Assembly (NCBI GenBank): GCA_021741085.1
Contig: JAIOYM010000047.1
Span: 1-8,586, forward strand
Length of the DNA: 8,586 nt
From: Rickettsiaceae bacterium
Lineage (GTDB): Bacteria > Pseudomonadota > Alphaproteobacteria > Rickettsiales > Rickettsiaceae
Direction: 5' to 3'
Every line of letters begins with the position of its first letter. Position 1 is the first letter of the stretch. Shown in pieces: positions 1 through 5,317 of this stretch. A program made the translations under genes and the position numbers. Under the pieces are notes generated by a model. That model was not told the DNA's origin and did not search any database. It saw nothing but the letters and a program-made list of their open reading frames with translations.

Positions 1-175
1 TTTGGTTTCTACTAAAATTTTAGCAGAAAAAAATGAAGAAATAGTGTTTTTTTGACGTTGTAGCAATCTTTATTACTTTATTTAAAGATTGATTTATTTC
101 TTTATTGTTTCAGTTGAAGCTTTAAATATATCTTTAAATCTTTAAATAAAGCAAGGTTTTTCTAATTTCAAAAAT
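1..175 (+). repeat. Repeat R, copy R1 (left edge may lie outside the window)
   Basis: This is the first of three same-orientation copies of an AT-rich intergenic repeat. Positions 34-161 match R2 (2578-2705) with a single visible difference (c at 152, t at 2696). The match with R3 continues further on both sides, from TTTGGTTT at 1-8 to AAAAATG at 175. It holds a perfect 15-bp inverted repeat, CTTTATTTAAAGATT (76-90) against AATCTTTAAATAAAG (137-151), and a 12-bp palindrome CTAAAATTTTAG (12-23). It lies directly 3' of the split toxin gene on that gene's sense strand. I do not recognise the family and see no ORF of substance inside. Confidence 0.9.
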
Positions 176-188
176 GGTGAGATGGATG

Positions 189-382
189 TCAATCATACAC
201 CTTGCTGCGGTGTCCTACCCTGACAACCACTATTCTCAATTGTTCGTCAAAAATCTCATATATCACCCTGTAATTGCCAAATCTATAGCGAAACAATCCA
301 CTAAATTCAGCAGAAAGCATTTTCCCCAATTTTTTGGGTTCCAACGACAAATAGGCTTCAACTTTCGTGACAATCTTCTTGA
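189..382 (-). pseudogene. RelE/ParE-type toxin, 3' part (gene split by the IS605-like element)
   Basis: This is the larger part of a type II toxin gene, cut from its first 64 bases by the transposon at 383-2244. Joined to the 5' piece it reads as 85 residues in frame, a normal length for RelE/ParE toxins. The tail has the family pattern: L51-F-R-Y-R-F-G-N-Y-R60 followed by V-R76-V-G-H79-R and Y84-D. RelE relatives cleave mRNA in the ribosome, whereas ParE relatives poison gyrase; the sequence here looks closer to RelE, but the activity is inferred. No tail residue appears lost, so the damage is only the insertion. An in-frame GTG at 387-389, inside the transposon end, could in principle start a 66-residue fragment. 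That fragment would lack the N-terminal helix and is unlikely to be a working toxin. The TGA stop is at 189-191, 14 bases from repeat R1. Confidence 0.85.
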
Positions 383-388
383 CATCCA

Positions 389-408
389 CCCCGCCCTGAA
401 GGACGAGG
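389..408 (-). repeat. Right-end hairpin of the IS605-like element
   Basis: On the minus strand CCTCGTCC and GGGCGGGG pair around a TTCA loop, using two T.G wobbles that would be mismatches on the plus strand. The hairpin lies six bases from the inferred cleavage point after GTGGATG. Such subterminal hairpins are what IS200/IS605 TnpA binds. Related hairpins sit at 2709-2741 and 5325-5343. Confidence 0.75.
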
Positions 409-421
409 ATTCCTAGAGAGT

Positions 422-446
422 TAGCCTAAAAAATTAGGCTATTTTT
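422..446 (+). terminator. Hairpin plus T-run at the tnpB 3' end
   Basis: TAGCCTAA (422-429) and TTAGGCTA (434-441) form a perfect 8-bp stem with an AAAA loop, followed on the plus strand by TTTTTC. It overlaps the tnpB stop codon (434-436). It resembles a Rho-independent terminator for plus-strand transcription entering the element from the left, which would block antisense reading of tnpB. It may also be a structural element of the guide RNA region. Confidence 0.5.
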
Positions 447-1660
447 CTTTGGGGTTCCTGCTTCACAGAGGATCGCAACCGATTCTCTCCACAGGCTGAT
501 GCGAGCTGCCCGCTCGCCAAAATATTAGCCGCAGCATTCAAATCTGCGTTTTTCTCAAAGCCGCAACTTGTGCAAGCAAACTTTTCTTGACTCTTTCGAT
601 TGGCTTTGTCTACATGCCCACAATTCGAGCAGGTTTGACTTGTATATTTAGCTGATACCGAGATTACTTTACCACCAAGCCAAGCAGCTTTGTAGGTTAA
701 CTGACGTCTAAACTCCCCCCAACCTTGATCTAGAATGGCACGGTTCAAACCGGATTTAGCTTTTACGTTTTTGCCTGGTGTTTCTAGAGTGCCTTTGGCG
801 GATTTAGACATGTTAGTCACAATCAAATCTTCAACATAGATATTAGCGTGGTTTTTGCAGATCTCTGTCGAGAGTTTGTGCAAGAAATCCTTGCGGATAT
901 TTGCAATCTTTTGATGCAACTTGGATAATTTGACAACTAGCTTCTTGCGGTTAGCTGAAGCCCTTTTTTTCTTTGCAAGTCTTCTTTGAGTTTGAGCTAG
1001 TTTTGTCGCATATTTACTCAAAGGCCTTGGAGAGGCTATTTGTCTACCATCAGACAAACTGGCAAAAGAAGCCACACCAAGGTCAATCGCAATAGAGTTG
1101 TTGTTATTTTGATGCTGCGGCTTGGAAACAACACATTCAGTTTGAACTGCAATATACCAATGCCCACCTGATTTGCTGATCGTTAGATTTTTAGCCTTGC
1201 CGACAATTTCTTGGGATTTGCAGAAATTCACCCAACCAATTCTTGGCAAATATATACGCTTGCCATCGATTTTGAATCCTTGTGGGTAGCGAAAGCTATT
1301 GTGCAGATCTTTTTTGCGCCAAGTTGGCAGTCTTTTGTTAGTTTGCTTTTTGTCGAAACCATCTCTAAAAGCTTTGTCTAGGTCTTTTAACTTCTGCTGC
1401 AGAACCTGAGCTGGACAATCCTTCAAAAAACTATATTGCTCAGAACTTTTCCAAAGAGTCAACCAAAAACACATCTCGTTGTACCAAATTAGTTTTGATT
1501 TCTCACCTGCTTTTAGATGATACTGAATTTGCAATTTCGCTAAATTTAGAGCCAAAATTTTGTTCCAAACAAATCTAGTGGCTCCACAAAAAGAGTTGAG
1601 TTTACCCTCAACTTCTTCATTGGTCTTTAATCTGAAACGAAATGCTTTGACTATTCTCAC
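434..1660 (-). CDS. tnpB: TnpB, RNA-guided endonuclease of the IS605-like element
   Basis: This is a 408-residue TnpB (OrfB), full length for the family. These proteins are RuvC-like nucleases that use a transposon-derived RNA guide to cut DNA next to a short motif, favouring retention of the element after excision. The N-terminal OrfB helix-turn-helix-type region starts MRIVKAFRFRL. The RuvC acidic residues appear to be D193 (AIDLG), E277 (IYVEDL) and D373 (NADLN). The zinc ribbon is C344-x2-C347 and C363-x2-C366. The basic, polar tail ends SVKQEP, a common TnpB ending. All catalytic residues are present, so it should be active. The start is GTG at 1660-1658 with no clear Shine-Dalgarno; only 50 bp separate it from divergent tnpA, so the two promoters must overlap or lie back to back. 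The likely guide target is the interrupted toxin gene. Confidence 0.93.
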   Translation of the reverse strand: MRIVKAFRFRLKTNEEVEGKLNSFCGATRFVWNKILALNLAKLQIQYHLKAGEKSKLIWYNEMCFWLTLWKSSEQYSFLKDCPAQVLQQKLKDLDKAFRDGFDKKQTNKRLPTWRKKDLHNSFRYPQGFKIDGKRIYLPRIGWVNFCKSQEIVGKAKNLTISKSGGHWYIAVQTECVVSKPQHQNNNNSIAIDLGVASFASLSDGRQIASPRPLSKYATKLAQTQRRLAKKKRASANRKKLVVKLSKLHQKIANIRKDFLHKLSTEICKNHANIYVEDLIVTNMSKSAKGTLETPGKNVKAKSGLNRAILDQGWGEFRRQLTYKAAWLGGKVISVSAKYTSQTCSNCGHVDKANRKSQEKFACTSCGFEKNADLNAAANILASGQLASACGENRLRSSVKQEPQRKIA

Positions 1661-1710
1661 GATATGTTTTACAATTAGGTCTATTAATATATTAACTCAA
1701 AATTGGAGAT

Positions 1711-2118
1711 ATGTCAAACAATATTCGCAAAGGTCGTCATTGTGTTTTTAATTTGCACGTGCATTTAGTTTTTGTCACAAAATATCGAAGGGAAATCTTT
1801 ACTGCTGCAATTTTGCAGTCACTGCAAAAAATCTTTCAAAAGGTTTGCGAGGCTAATGATACGATACTGGTTGAATGCAACGGCGAAAGGGATCATGTGC
1901 ACCTGCTCTTGCATTATTCGCCAACAAGCAATGTAGCAAAAATCGTGAACAGCCTAAAAGGAGTTTCAAGCAGAATGCTAAGACAAAAACATCCTGAAAT
2001 ACATGATGCTTACTGGCGTGGAGTGTTGTGGTCACCGAGCTATTTTGCTGCTTCTTGCGGCGGTGCGCCCATCGACATCATCAAGCTTTATATTGAAAGG
2101 CAAAATCGACCAGACTGA
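1711..2118 (+). CDS. tnpA: TnpA, Y1 HUH single-strand transposase of the IS605-like element
   Basis: This is a 135-residue IS200-type transposase, full length. It excises and inserts the element as a single-stranded circle through a 5'-phosphotyrosine intermediate, working as a dimer on hairpin ends. The HUH pair is H62-V-H64 in ERDHVHLLLHY, and the nucleophile is Y127 in IIKLYIERQ. A conserved LKGVSSRMLR segment lies between them. The start is well supported by GGAG seven bases upstream (aaaattggagatATG). It is transcribed away from tnpB, and its 3' side leads into the left end with hairpins at 2139-2184 and 2204-2224. No frameshift or internal stop is seen, so it could act in cis on this element and possibly in trans on the solo end-like hairpins at 2709 and 5325. 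Confidence 0.95.
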   Translation: MSNNIRKGRHCVFNLHVHLVFVTKYRREIFTAAILQSLQKIFQKVCEANDTILVECNGERDHVHLLLHYSPTSNVAKIVNSLKGVSSRMLRQKHPEIHDAYWRGVLWSPSYFAASCGGAPIDIIKLYIERQNRPD

Positions 2119-2138
2119 GATTTAAAGCAAAGAGCTAC

Positions 2139-2184
2139 GCCAGAAAAACCTATTTTCTTACTTAGGTCACACCCTTTTTCTGGC
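2139..2184. repeat. Subterminal inverted repeat in the transposon left end
   Basis: GCCAGAAAAA (2139-2148) and TTTTTCTGGC (2175-2184) are perfect 10-bp arms around a 26-base loop. It sits between the tnpA stop and the terminal hairpin, in the 126 non-coding bases of the left end. It may terminate tnpA transcription or help TnpA recognise the end. Confidence 0.6.
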
Positions 2185-2203
2185 TAATATGTGGAGCTTA
2201 TAT

Positions 2204-2224
2204 CCCCGCCCTAAAGAGACGGGG
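2204..2224 (-). repeat. Left-end hairpin of the IS605-like element
   Basis: On the minus strand CCCCGTC pairs with GGCGGGG, with one T.G wobble that is a C.A mismatch on the plus strand. It lies 20 bases inside the inferred left boundary (2244). Its loop TCTTTAG is shared with the hairpin at 2709-2741. Confidence 0.7.
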
Positions 2225-2244
2225 CCTTACGCTCGTTGGGGTAG

Positions 2245-2308
2245 CATCGTTTATGTTAATTTTTTTTAAATCTTTTAGCGCGCAATCATCCCAAACGATC
2301 CTATACAT
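2245..2308 (-). pseudogene. RelE/ParE-type toxin, 5' part (gene split by the IS605-like element)
   Basis: This is the start of the toxin gene, encoding MYRIVWDDCALKDLKKININ, a typical RelE/ParE opening strand and helix. The ATG (2308-2306) overlaps the antitoxin stop as ATGTATAG, the tight coupling usual for an antitoxin-toxin operon. Past 2245 the frame enters the transposon and ends at a TAA (2200-2198), giving a 36-residue truncated product with no catalytic tail. Joined to the piece at 382-189 the frame continues ...NIN-DVKKIVTKVEAY, as expected of an intact gene. It was too short to stand out as an ORF. The toxin should be silent while the transposon is present. Confidence 0.85.
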
Positions 2309-2513
2309 TTTTGAGTTTTTTTAGCACCTCTTCTGTAGAGTAGAATTTTCTATTTTTCGTTGTTATTCTCTCTAGAGAAAGATACAAGTCTTCCATATCA
2401 TCCAAATATTTCAACAACGACTCCCTCACGTAAAAACTTTTGGTTCTATTCGTCATTGAGCTCAAGTGTTCAAGACGGGCTTCCAGCTTCTTGTCTAATC
2501 TGATTGATGCCAT
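2301..2513 (-). CDS. RelB-like ribbon-helix-helix antitoxin
   Basis: This small acidic-tailed protein is about 70 residues long. Its N-terminus MASIRLDKKLEARLEHLSS, followed by RTKSFYVRESLLKYL, is the ribbon-helix-helix pattern of RelB/CopG-type antitoxins. It would bind the operon promoter as a dimer and neutralise the toxin through its C-terminal tail (DMEDLYLSLERITTKN...EEVLKKL). It precedes the toxin and overlaps it by 8 bases. I chose the ATG at 2513 because the family usually begins a few residues before the IRLD strand. A TTG at 2519, two codons upstream, lies 11 bases from an AAGGA and may be the true start. Since the toxin is split, the antitoxin now has no full-length cognate partner in this window; it would still be needed if the transposon excises. 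Confidence 0.85.
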   Translation of the reverse strand: MASIRLDKKLEARLEHLSSMTNRTKSFYVRESLLKYLDDMEDLYLSLERITTKNRKFYSTEEVLKKLKNV

Positions 2514-2537
2514 TATCAATTTTTATAGTTTCCTTCA

Positions 2538-2567
2538 ATTGTAACACAAGTATTACTAGTGATGCAA
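2538..2567 (-). promoter_or_regulatory. Putative promoter and operator of the antitoxin-toxin operon
   Basis: On the minus strand TTGCAT (2567-2562) and TACAAT (2543-2538) are 18 bases apart and lie just upstream of the antitoxin. A quasi-palindrome GTAATACTTGTGTTAC (2556-2541) overlaps the spacer and -10, a suitable position for antitoxin autorepression. AAGGA follows at about 2534-2530. The -35 match is weak. Confidence 0.45.
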
Positions 2568-2577
2568 ACTCTTTCTT

Positions 2578-2705
2578 TGAAGAAATAGTGTTTTTTTGAC
2601 GTTGTAGCAATCTTTATTACTTTATTTAAAGATTGATTTATTTCTTTATTGTTTCAGTTGAAGCTTTAAATATATCTTTAAATCTTTAAATAAAGTAAGG
2701 TTTTT
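2578..2705 (+). repeat. Repeat R, copy R2
   Basis: It is nearly identical to 34-161 of R1, with one visible difference over 128 bases, and is truncated on both sides relative to R1 and R3. It starts inside the upstream region of the antitoxin and ends just before the hairpin at 2709. The perfect 15-bp inverted repeat is at 2620-2634 and 2681-2695. It lies 3' of fic1 on that gene's sense strand, as R1 lies 3' of the toxin. The near identity with R1 suggests recent duplication or gene conversion. Confidence 0.92.
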
Positions 2706-2708
2706 TCA

Positions 2709-2741
2709 CATCCACCCCACCCTAAAGAGAAGGGGCGGATG
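2709..2741 (-). repeat. Solo IS605-end-like hairpin abutting the fic1 stop codon
   Basis: CATCC (2709-2713) pairs with GGATG (2737-2741) and CCCC (2715-2718) with GGGG (2732-2735). The intervening A/C becomes a G.T wobble on the minus strand. It shares the CTAAAGAGA loop of the transposon left end and the GTGGATG ending of the right end, but no transposase gene is attached. The fic1 TGA begins at the very next base. It could be a REP-like element, a relic transposon end or a fic1 transcription terminator; on the minus strand it is followed by an A-run, not a T-run, which argues against a standard terminator. Confidence 0.65.
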
Positions 2742-3890
2742 TCAAGCGTTAATTCTTGTAGGCTCTTCTAAAATGCTGAGTATTGCCGTTGCACAATAAA
2801 CTTTATCACGCTTATTATCAGAAGTTTTTTGAATAATTTTTGCTGCTTCAAGTTTCTGTATACCTCTTTGTGCGGTGCTATAGGCGACCCTTAAATCTTC
2901 AGAAACTTTATTAACCGTTACATAAGGATTAACCGCAAGCCGCTCTACAATATCTACTGCAATTGATGAACTACTGATTGCCACCATTATTTTCCACGCC
3001 TGCAATAATTCATTGATACGTTCAGCCCTAGACAAAACATCTTCAGATTGAACGGCAACACCATTAAGAAAATAGATAAGCCAGTCGCGCCACGAACCAT
3101 CTCTACTTACATTATAAAGCTGTCGGTAGTATTCATCGCGTGTTGCCTCGAAGAATGCTGATAAATACAACAAAGGTGAAGGAAGCATTTTTTGTTCGAT
3201 CAGTAACAAGGTAATTAGGAGTCGTCCGACACGTCCATTACCATCCAAAAATGGGTGGATGGCTTCAAATTGATAATGGCATAGAGCAATGTGAATAAGA
3301 GGTGGCAACTGCCTGTTATGCAAAAAACTCTCTAATTCGCTTAAAGCATCCATCAAATAGTCAGGTGGTACAGGCACAAACTTCGCTGTGTTTAGTGTGC
3401 ACCCAGGTGAACCTATCCAATTTTGCGTGCGTCTAAATTGGCCAGGTGCTGCATGAGAGCCTCGTACACCCTGCATCAAAGAGCCATGAATTTCTTTGAT
3501 GAGCCTCAAAGATAAGGGTAATTCTTTTAATCTTTTGATTCCATAATCTAATGCCTTGATATAATTCTGAACTTCCTGCAAATCATCTGGATTTCGTCCT
3601 GCGTTCACGCCGCTATTTGCTGCTAGAATTTCACCTAGAGTTGCTTGAGTGCCCTCTATTCTACTGGATAACACAGCCTCTCTGGTTATAAATGGACGCA
3701 ATAGAAGGTGTGGATTCGGTAATCTACTTCCTTCGCGAGCTAATTTTCCAAGCAAGAAATCAGCACGCGATAAGCTGCAGACAAGTGCGCTATCCCACTC
3801 AAGTTTCGGTGGTAAAGATGCTGGAATAAAGGCTTTATAGCCTGTAGAGGCTTTAATGATCTGACCGCTTGGTGATTGCTCTATATCCAT
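2742..3890 (-). CDS. Fic-family protein with C-terminal winged helix (fic1)
   Basis: This is a 382-residue class II Fic protein, full length for the Fic_N/Fic/winged-helix group. Fic enzymes transfer AMP (or another nucleotide moiety) to hydroxyl side chains of target proteins. The catalytic loop is complete: H212-P-F-L-D-G-N-G-R-V-G-R223. The N-terminal self-inhibitory helix motif [S/T]xxxE[G/N] is S75-S-R-I-E79-G80, so activity should be held off until the inhibitory glutamate is displaced. Residues about 310-365 (VTVNKVSEDLRVAYSTAQRGIQKLEAAKII) form a winged helix-turn-helix, suggesting DNA binding and possibly autoregulation. The start ATG is at 3890-3888; the Shine-Dalgarno is poor. It has its own promoter (3949-3921) overlapped by a dyad. 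The stop abuts a transposon-end-like hairpin, and repeat R2 follows. Targets are unknown. Confidence 0.92.
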   Translation of the reverse strand: MDIEQSPSGQIIKASTGYKAFIPASLPPKLEWDSALVCSLSRADFLLGKLAREGSRLPNPHLLLRPFITREAVLSSRIEGTQATLGEILAANSGVNAGRNPDDLQEVQNYIKALDYGIKRLKELPLSLRLIKEIHGSLMQGVRGSHAAPGQFRRTQNWIGSPGCTLNTAKFVPVPPDYLMDALSELESFLHNRQLPPLIHIALCHYQFEAIHPFLDGNGRVGRLLITLLLIEQKMLPSPLLYLSAFFEATRDEYYRQLYNVSRDGSWRDWLIYFLNGVAVQSEDVLSRAERINELLQAWKIMVAISSSSIAVDIVERLAVNPYVTVNKVSEDLRVAYSTAQRGIQKLEAAKIIQKTSDNKRDKVYCATAILSILEEPTRINA

Positions 3891-3920
3891 TCAACATCTT
3901 TTGTTTTTGATAATAGGCAT

Positions 3921-3949
3921 AGTATAGCACTTATTATCGAATAATTCAA
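3921..3949 (-). promoter_or_regulatory. Putative fic1 promoter
   Basis: On the minus strand TTGAAT (3949-3944) and TATACT (3926-3921) are separated by exactly 17 bases, a good sigma-70-type match, about 30 bases upstream of the fic1 start. The spacer contains an operator half-site (3931-3939), so a bound protein would block RNA polymerase. Confidence 0.6.
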
Positions 3950-3962
3950 TATACGATAATAA
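3931..3962. promoter_or_regulatory. Operator-like dyad 1 in the fic1 promoter
   Basis: TTATTATCG (3931-3939) and CGATAATAA (3954-3962) are perfect 9-bp inverted arms spaced by 14 bases. The left arm lies within the promoter spacer and the right arm just upstream of -35. A related half-site, TGATAATAG (3908-3916), lies exactly 23 bases before the left arm. The same arm design recurs at 4003-4034. The fic1 winged helix is the obvious candidate binder, by inference only. Confidence 0.55.
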
Positions 3963-4002
3963 CAAAGTTTAACATAGTCATCTTAGAAAATACAAAACTA
4001 TG

Positions 4003-4034
4003 ATATTATCGATTTTAAAGGTTATCGATAATAA
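4003..4034. promoter_or_regulatory. Operator-like dyad 2 between fic1 and fic2
   Basis: TATTATCG (4004-4011) and CGATAATA (4026-4033) repeat the arms and exact 14-base spacing of dyad 1 (the outermost pair is A/A here). Centre-to-centre distance from dyad 1 is 72 bases, close to seven helical turns, which would place bound dimers on one DNA face. It lies upstream of both fic1 and repeat R3. Confidence 0.5.
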
Positions 4035-4056
4035 TGCCATCATTCACTGCTTCTTC

Positions 4057-4235
4057 TTTGGTTTGAGTTATCCAAAATTTTAGCAAAAAAAATGAAGAAA
4101 TAGTGTTTTTTTGACGTTGTAGCAATCTTTTTTGCTTTATTTAAAGATTAATTTATTTCTTTATAGCTTTAGTTAAAGATTTAAAGCTATCTTTAAATCT
4201 TTAACTAAAGCAAGGTTTTTCTAATTTCAAAAATG
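4057..4235 (+). repeat. Repeat R, copy R3 (diverged)
   Basis: It matches R1 along its whole length, from TTTGGTTT to AAAAATG, but with scattered substitutions. The inner part forms a perfect hairpin with 21-bp arms at 4166-4186 and 4191-4211 and loop CTAT. In R1 and R2 the same right arm pairs instead with an outer segment. It lies between the divergent fic genes, so it marks the boundary of the fic1 block; the 110 bases from 4236 to fic2 hold only the fic2 leader. Confidence 0.88.
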
Positions 4236-4289
4236 ACGTTCATGACAAAGTTAGGGGAATTGGACTTGAACATTTTTACAAAAATTGAA

Positions 4290-4343
4290 TTGTAAATCTA
4301 GTTTTAATTTAGTAAACTATAAAGCATCACTTTATTGTTTACT
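4290..4343 (+). promoter_or_regulatory. Putative fic2 promoter and start-proximal inverted repeat
   Basis: AGTAAACTATAAAG (4311-4324) and CTTTATTGTTTACT (4330-4343) are inverted arms of 14 bases with one mismatch and a 5-base loop, ending two bases before the fic2 ATG. A weak promoter, TTGTAA (4290-4295) and TAAACT (4313-4318) with 17-base spacing, would overlap the left arm. The dyad could be an operator for the MerR-like tail of fic2, or a hairpin in the mRNA that hides the start codon. No Shine-Dalgarno is visible. Confidence 0.45.
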
Positions 4344-4345
4344 AT

Positions 4346-5317
4346 ATGTTGTATAAACTAGAAAAAATAACAGCTCTTAAAGAAGAACTGGAGAAATTAC
4401 GCCCATTTCCGATGGAAGTACTACAGAATTTAGAAAAATGGTTTGAAATTGAGCTGACTTATTCTAGTAATGCTATTGAGGGAAACACCCTAACGCGACA
4501 TGAAACTGCCCTAGTTTTAGAAAAAGGTTTAACTGTTGGGGGCAAGTCCATGAAAGATCATCTTGAGGCCATCAACCATAGAGACGCTATTAATTTACTT
4601 AAAATTATGGTGAAGCAAGATCAGGTATCTGTAGATGATATCTTAAGTTTGCATAAAATTATTCTAAAAAATATAGATGACTCAGGTGCCGGAGTTATTA
4701 GGAATGTACCCGTTAGAATATCGGGTTCAATCGTGATCATGCCAAATCCTTTAAAATTACCAAAATTATTAGATGAATTTGATGAATGGTTGCAAAAAAA
4801 TAATGAACATCCTGTAATGTTTGCAGCTATGGCACACTATAAATTGGTTAGTATCCATCCTTTTGTTGATGGCAATGGCCGTACGGCAAGGTTACTTATG
4901 AATCTTATATTGATGAGGCATGGTTATCCTGCGGCAATTATTTATCCTCAAAATAGATTAAAATACATAAAATCATTAGAAAAAGCTCAATTAGGTGGAA
5001 GTTTAGAAGATTATATTCAGGTGATTTTACAGGCTGTAAATCATTCTTTAAATATTTACCTTAAAGCTATTTTAAACCCACCTGAAGAATTAACGAATAT
5101 TAATAGTTTATTAAAAATCGGAGATTTGGCTAAACAAGCTAATGAAAATATTGCTACTATTCGTTATTGGGTGAAAATGGGGTTGCTTAAAGTTACAACG
5201 ACCACACATTCAGGTTATCAACTTTTTGAACTCTCCAATATAGATAAATGCAAAAAAATTAGACAGCTACAGCAAAAACGCTATAGATTAGAGGAAATTT
5301 TGTTGCTATTGAATTGA
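4346..5317 (+). CDS. Fic-family protein with C-terminal MerR-like DNA-binding domain (fic2)
   Basis: This is a 323-residue class II Fic protein. The self-inhibitory motif is S41-N-A-I-E45-G46 and the catalytic loop H171-P-F-V-D-G-N-G-R-T-A-R182; all key residues are present, so nucleotide transfer to a protein target is expected once inhibition is lifted. Residues about 254-320 (LLKIGDLAKQANENIATIRYWVKMGLL, then a wing and a helix rich in K, Q and R) have the MerR-type winged helix pattern, including the typical ATIRYWxxxGLL recognition helix. It lacks the usual long MerR dimer coil. It is divergent from fic1 and only distantly similar to it, so this is not a recent tandem duplication. The ATG at 4346 follows a strong inverted repeat and no Shine-Dalgarno. 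The stop TGA (5315-5317) is directly followed by a transposon-end-like hairpin. Confidence 0.92.
   Translation: MLYKLEKITALKEELEKLRPFPMEVLQNLEKWFEIELTYSSNAIEGNTLTRHETALVLEKGLTVGGKSMKDHLEAINHRDAINLLKIMVKQDQVSVDDILSLHKIILKNIDDSGAGVIRNVPVRISGSIVIMPNPLKLPKLLDEFDEWLQKNNEHPVMFAAMAHYKLVSIHPFVDGNGRTARLLMNLILMRHGYPAAIIYPQNRLKYIKSLEKAQLGGSLEDYIQVILQAVNHSLNIYLKAILNPPEELTNINSLLKIGDLAKQANENIATIRYWVKMGLLKVTTTTHSGYQLFELSNIDKCKKIRQLQQKRYRLEEILLLLN

Larger units (their letters stand above)
383..520 (-). ncRNA. Candidate omega RNA (TnpB guide RNA scaffold), boundaries approximate
   Basis: In IS200/IS605 elements the guide RNA of TnpB comes from the tnpB 3' end plus the right end, and the guide is the sequence just outside the element. 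By position this would be the minus-strand transcript through about 520-383, with the guide beginning TCAAGAAGATTGTCAC (382-367), which is toxin coding sequence. I infer this from family knowledge; no promoter or processing site was identified, and the 5' limit is a guess. Confidence 0.35.
383..2244 (-). mobile_element. IS605-type element (IS200/IS605 family) inserted in the toxin gene
   Basis: The element is 1862 bp with divergent tnpA (plus) and tnpB (minus), the IS605 layout. Its left end lies near tnpA (about 2244) and its right end past tnpB (383), so the transposon's top strand is the minus strand. Boundaries come from reconstructing the toxin gene: on the minus strand the left flank ends AACGATG and the element ends GGATG, and removal gives AACGATG|TCAAGAAG, which keeps the toxin frame. 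There is no target duplication, as expected for Y1 single-strand transposition; GATG is the inferred target and cleavage tetranucleotide. Both ends carry GC-rich hairpins (2204-2224 and 389-408) whose stems pair better on the minus strand, because G.T wobbles there become C.A mismatches on plus. Both genes look intact, so the element may be active. Exact ends are uncertain by up to 4 bases because GATG occurs on both sides. Confidence 0.88.

Noticed and set aside
174..416. Plus-strand open frame of 80 codons opposite the toxin 3' part
   Set aside because: The minus strand encodes a clear RelE/ParE-type tail here; the plus frame crosses the transposon end and has no family features.
1..4235. 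Integron attC or CRISPR interpretation of the R repeats
   Set aside because: There are no GTTRRRY/RYYYAAC core sites at the ends and no integrase gene. Copies are kilobases apart with genes between, so no CRISPR spacing.
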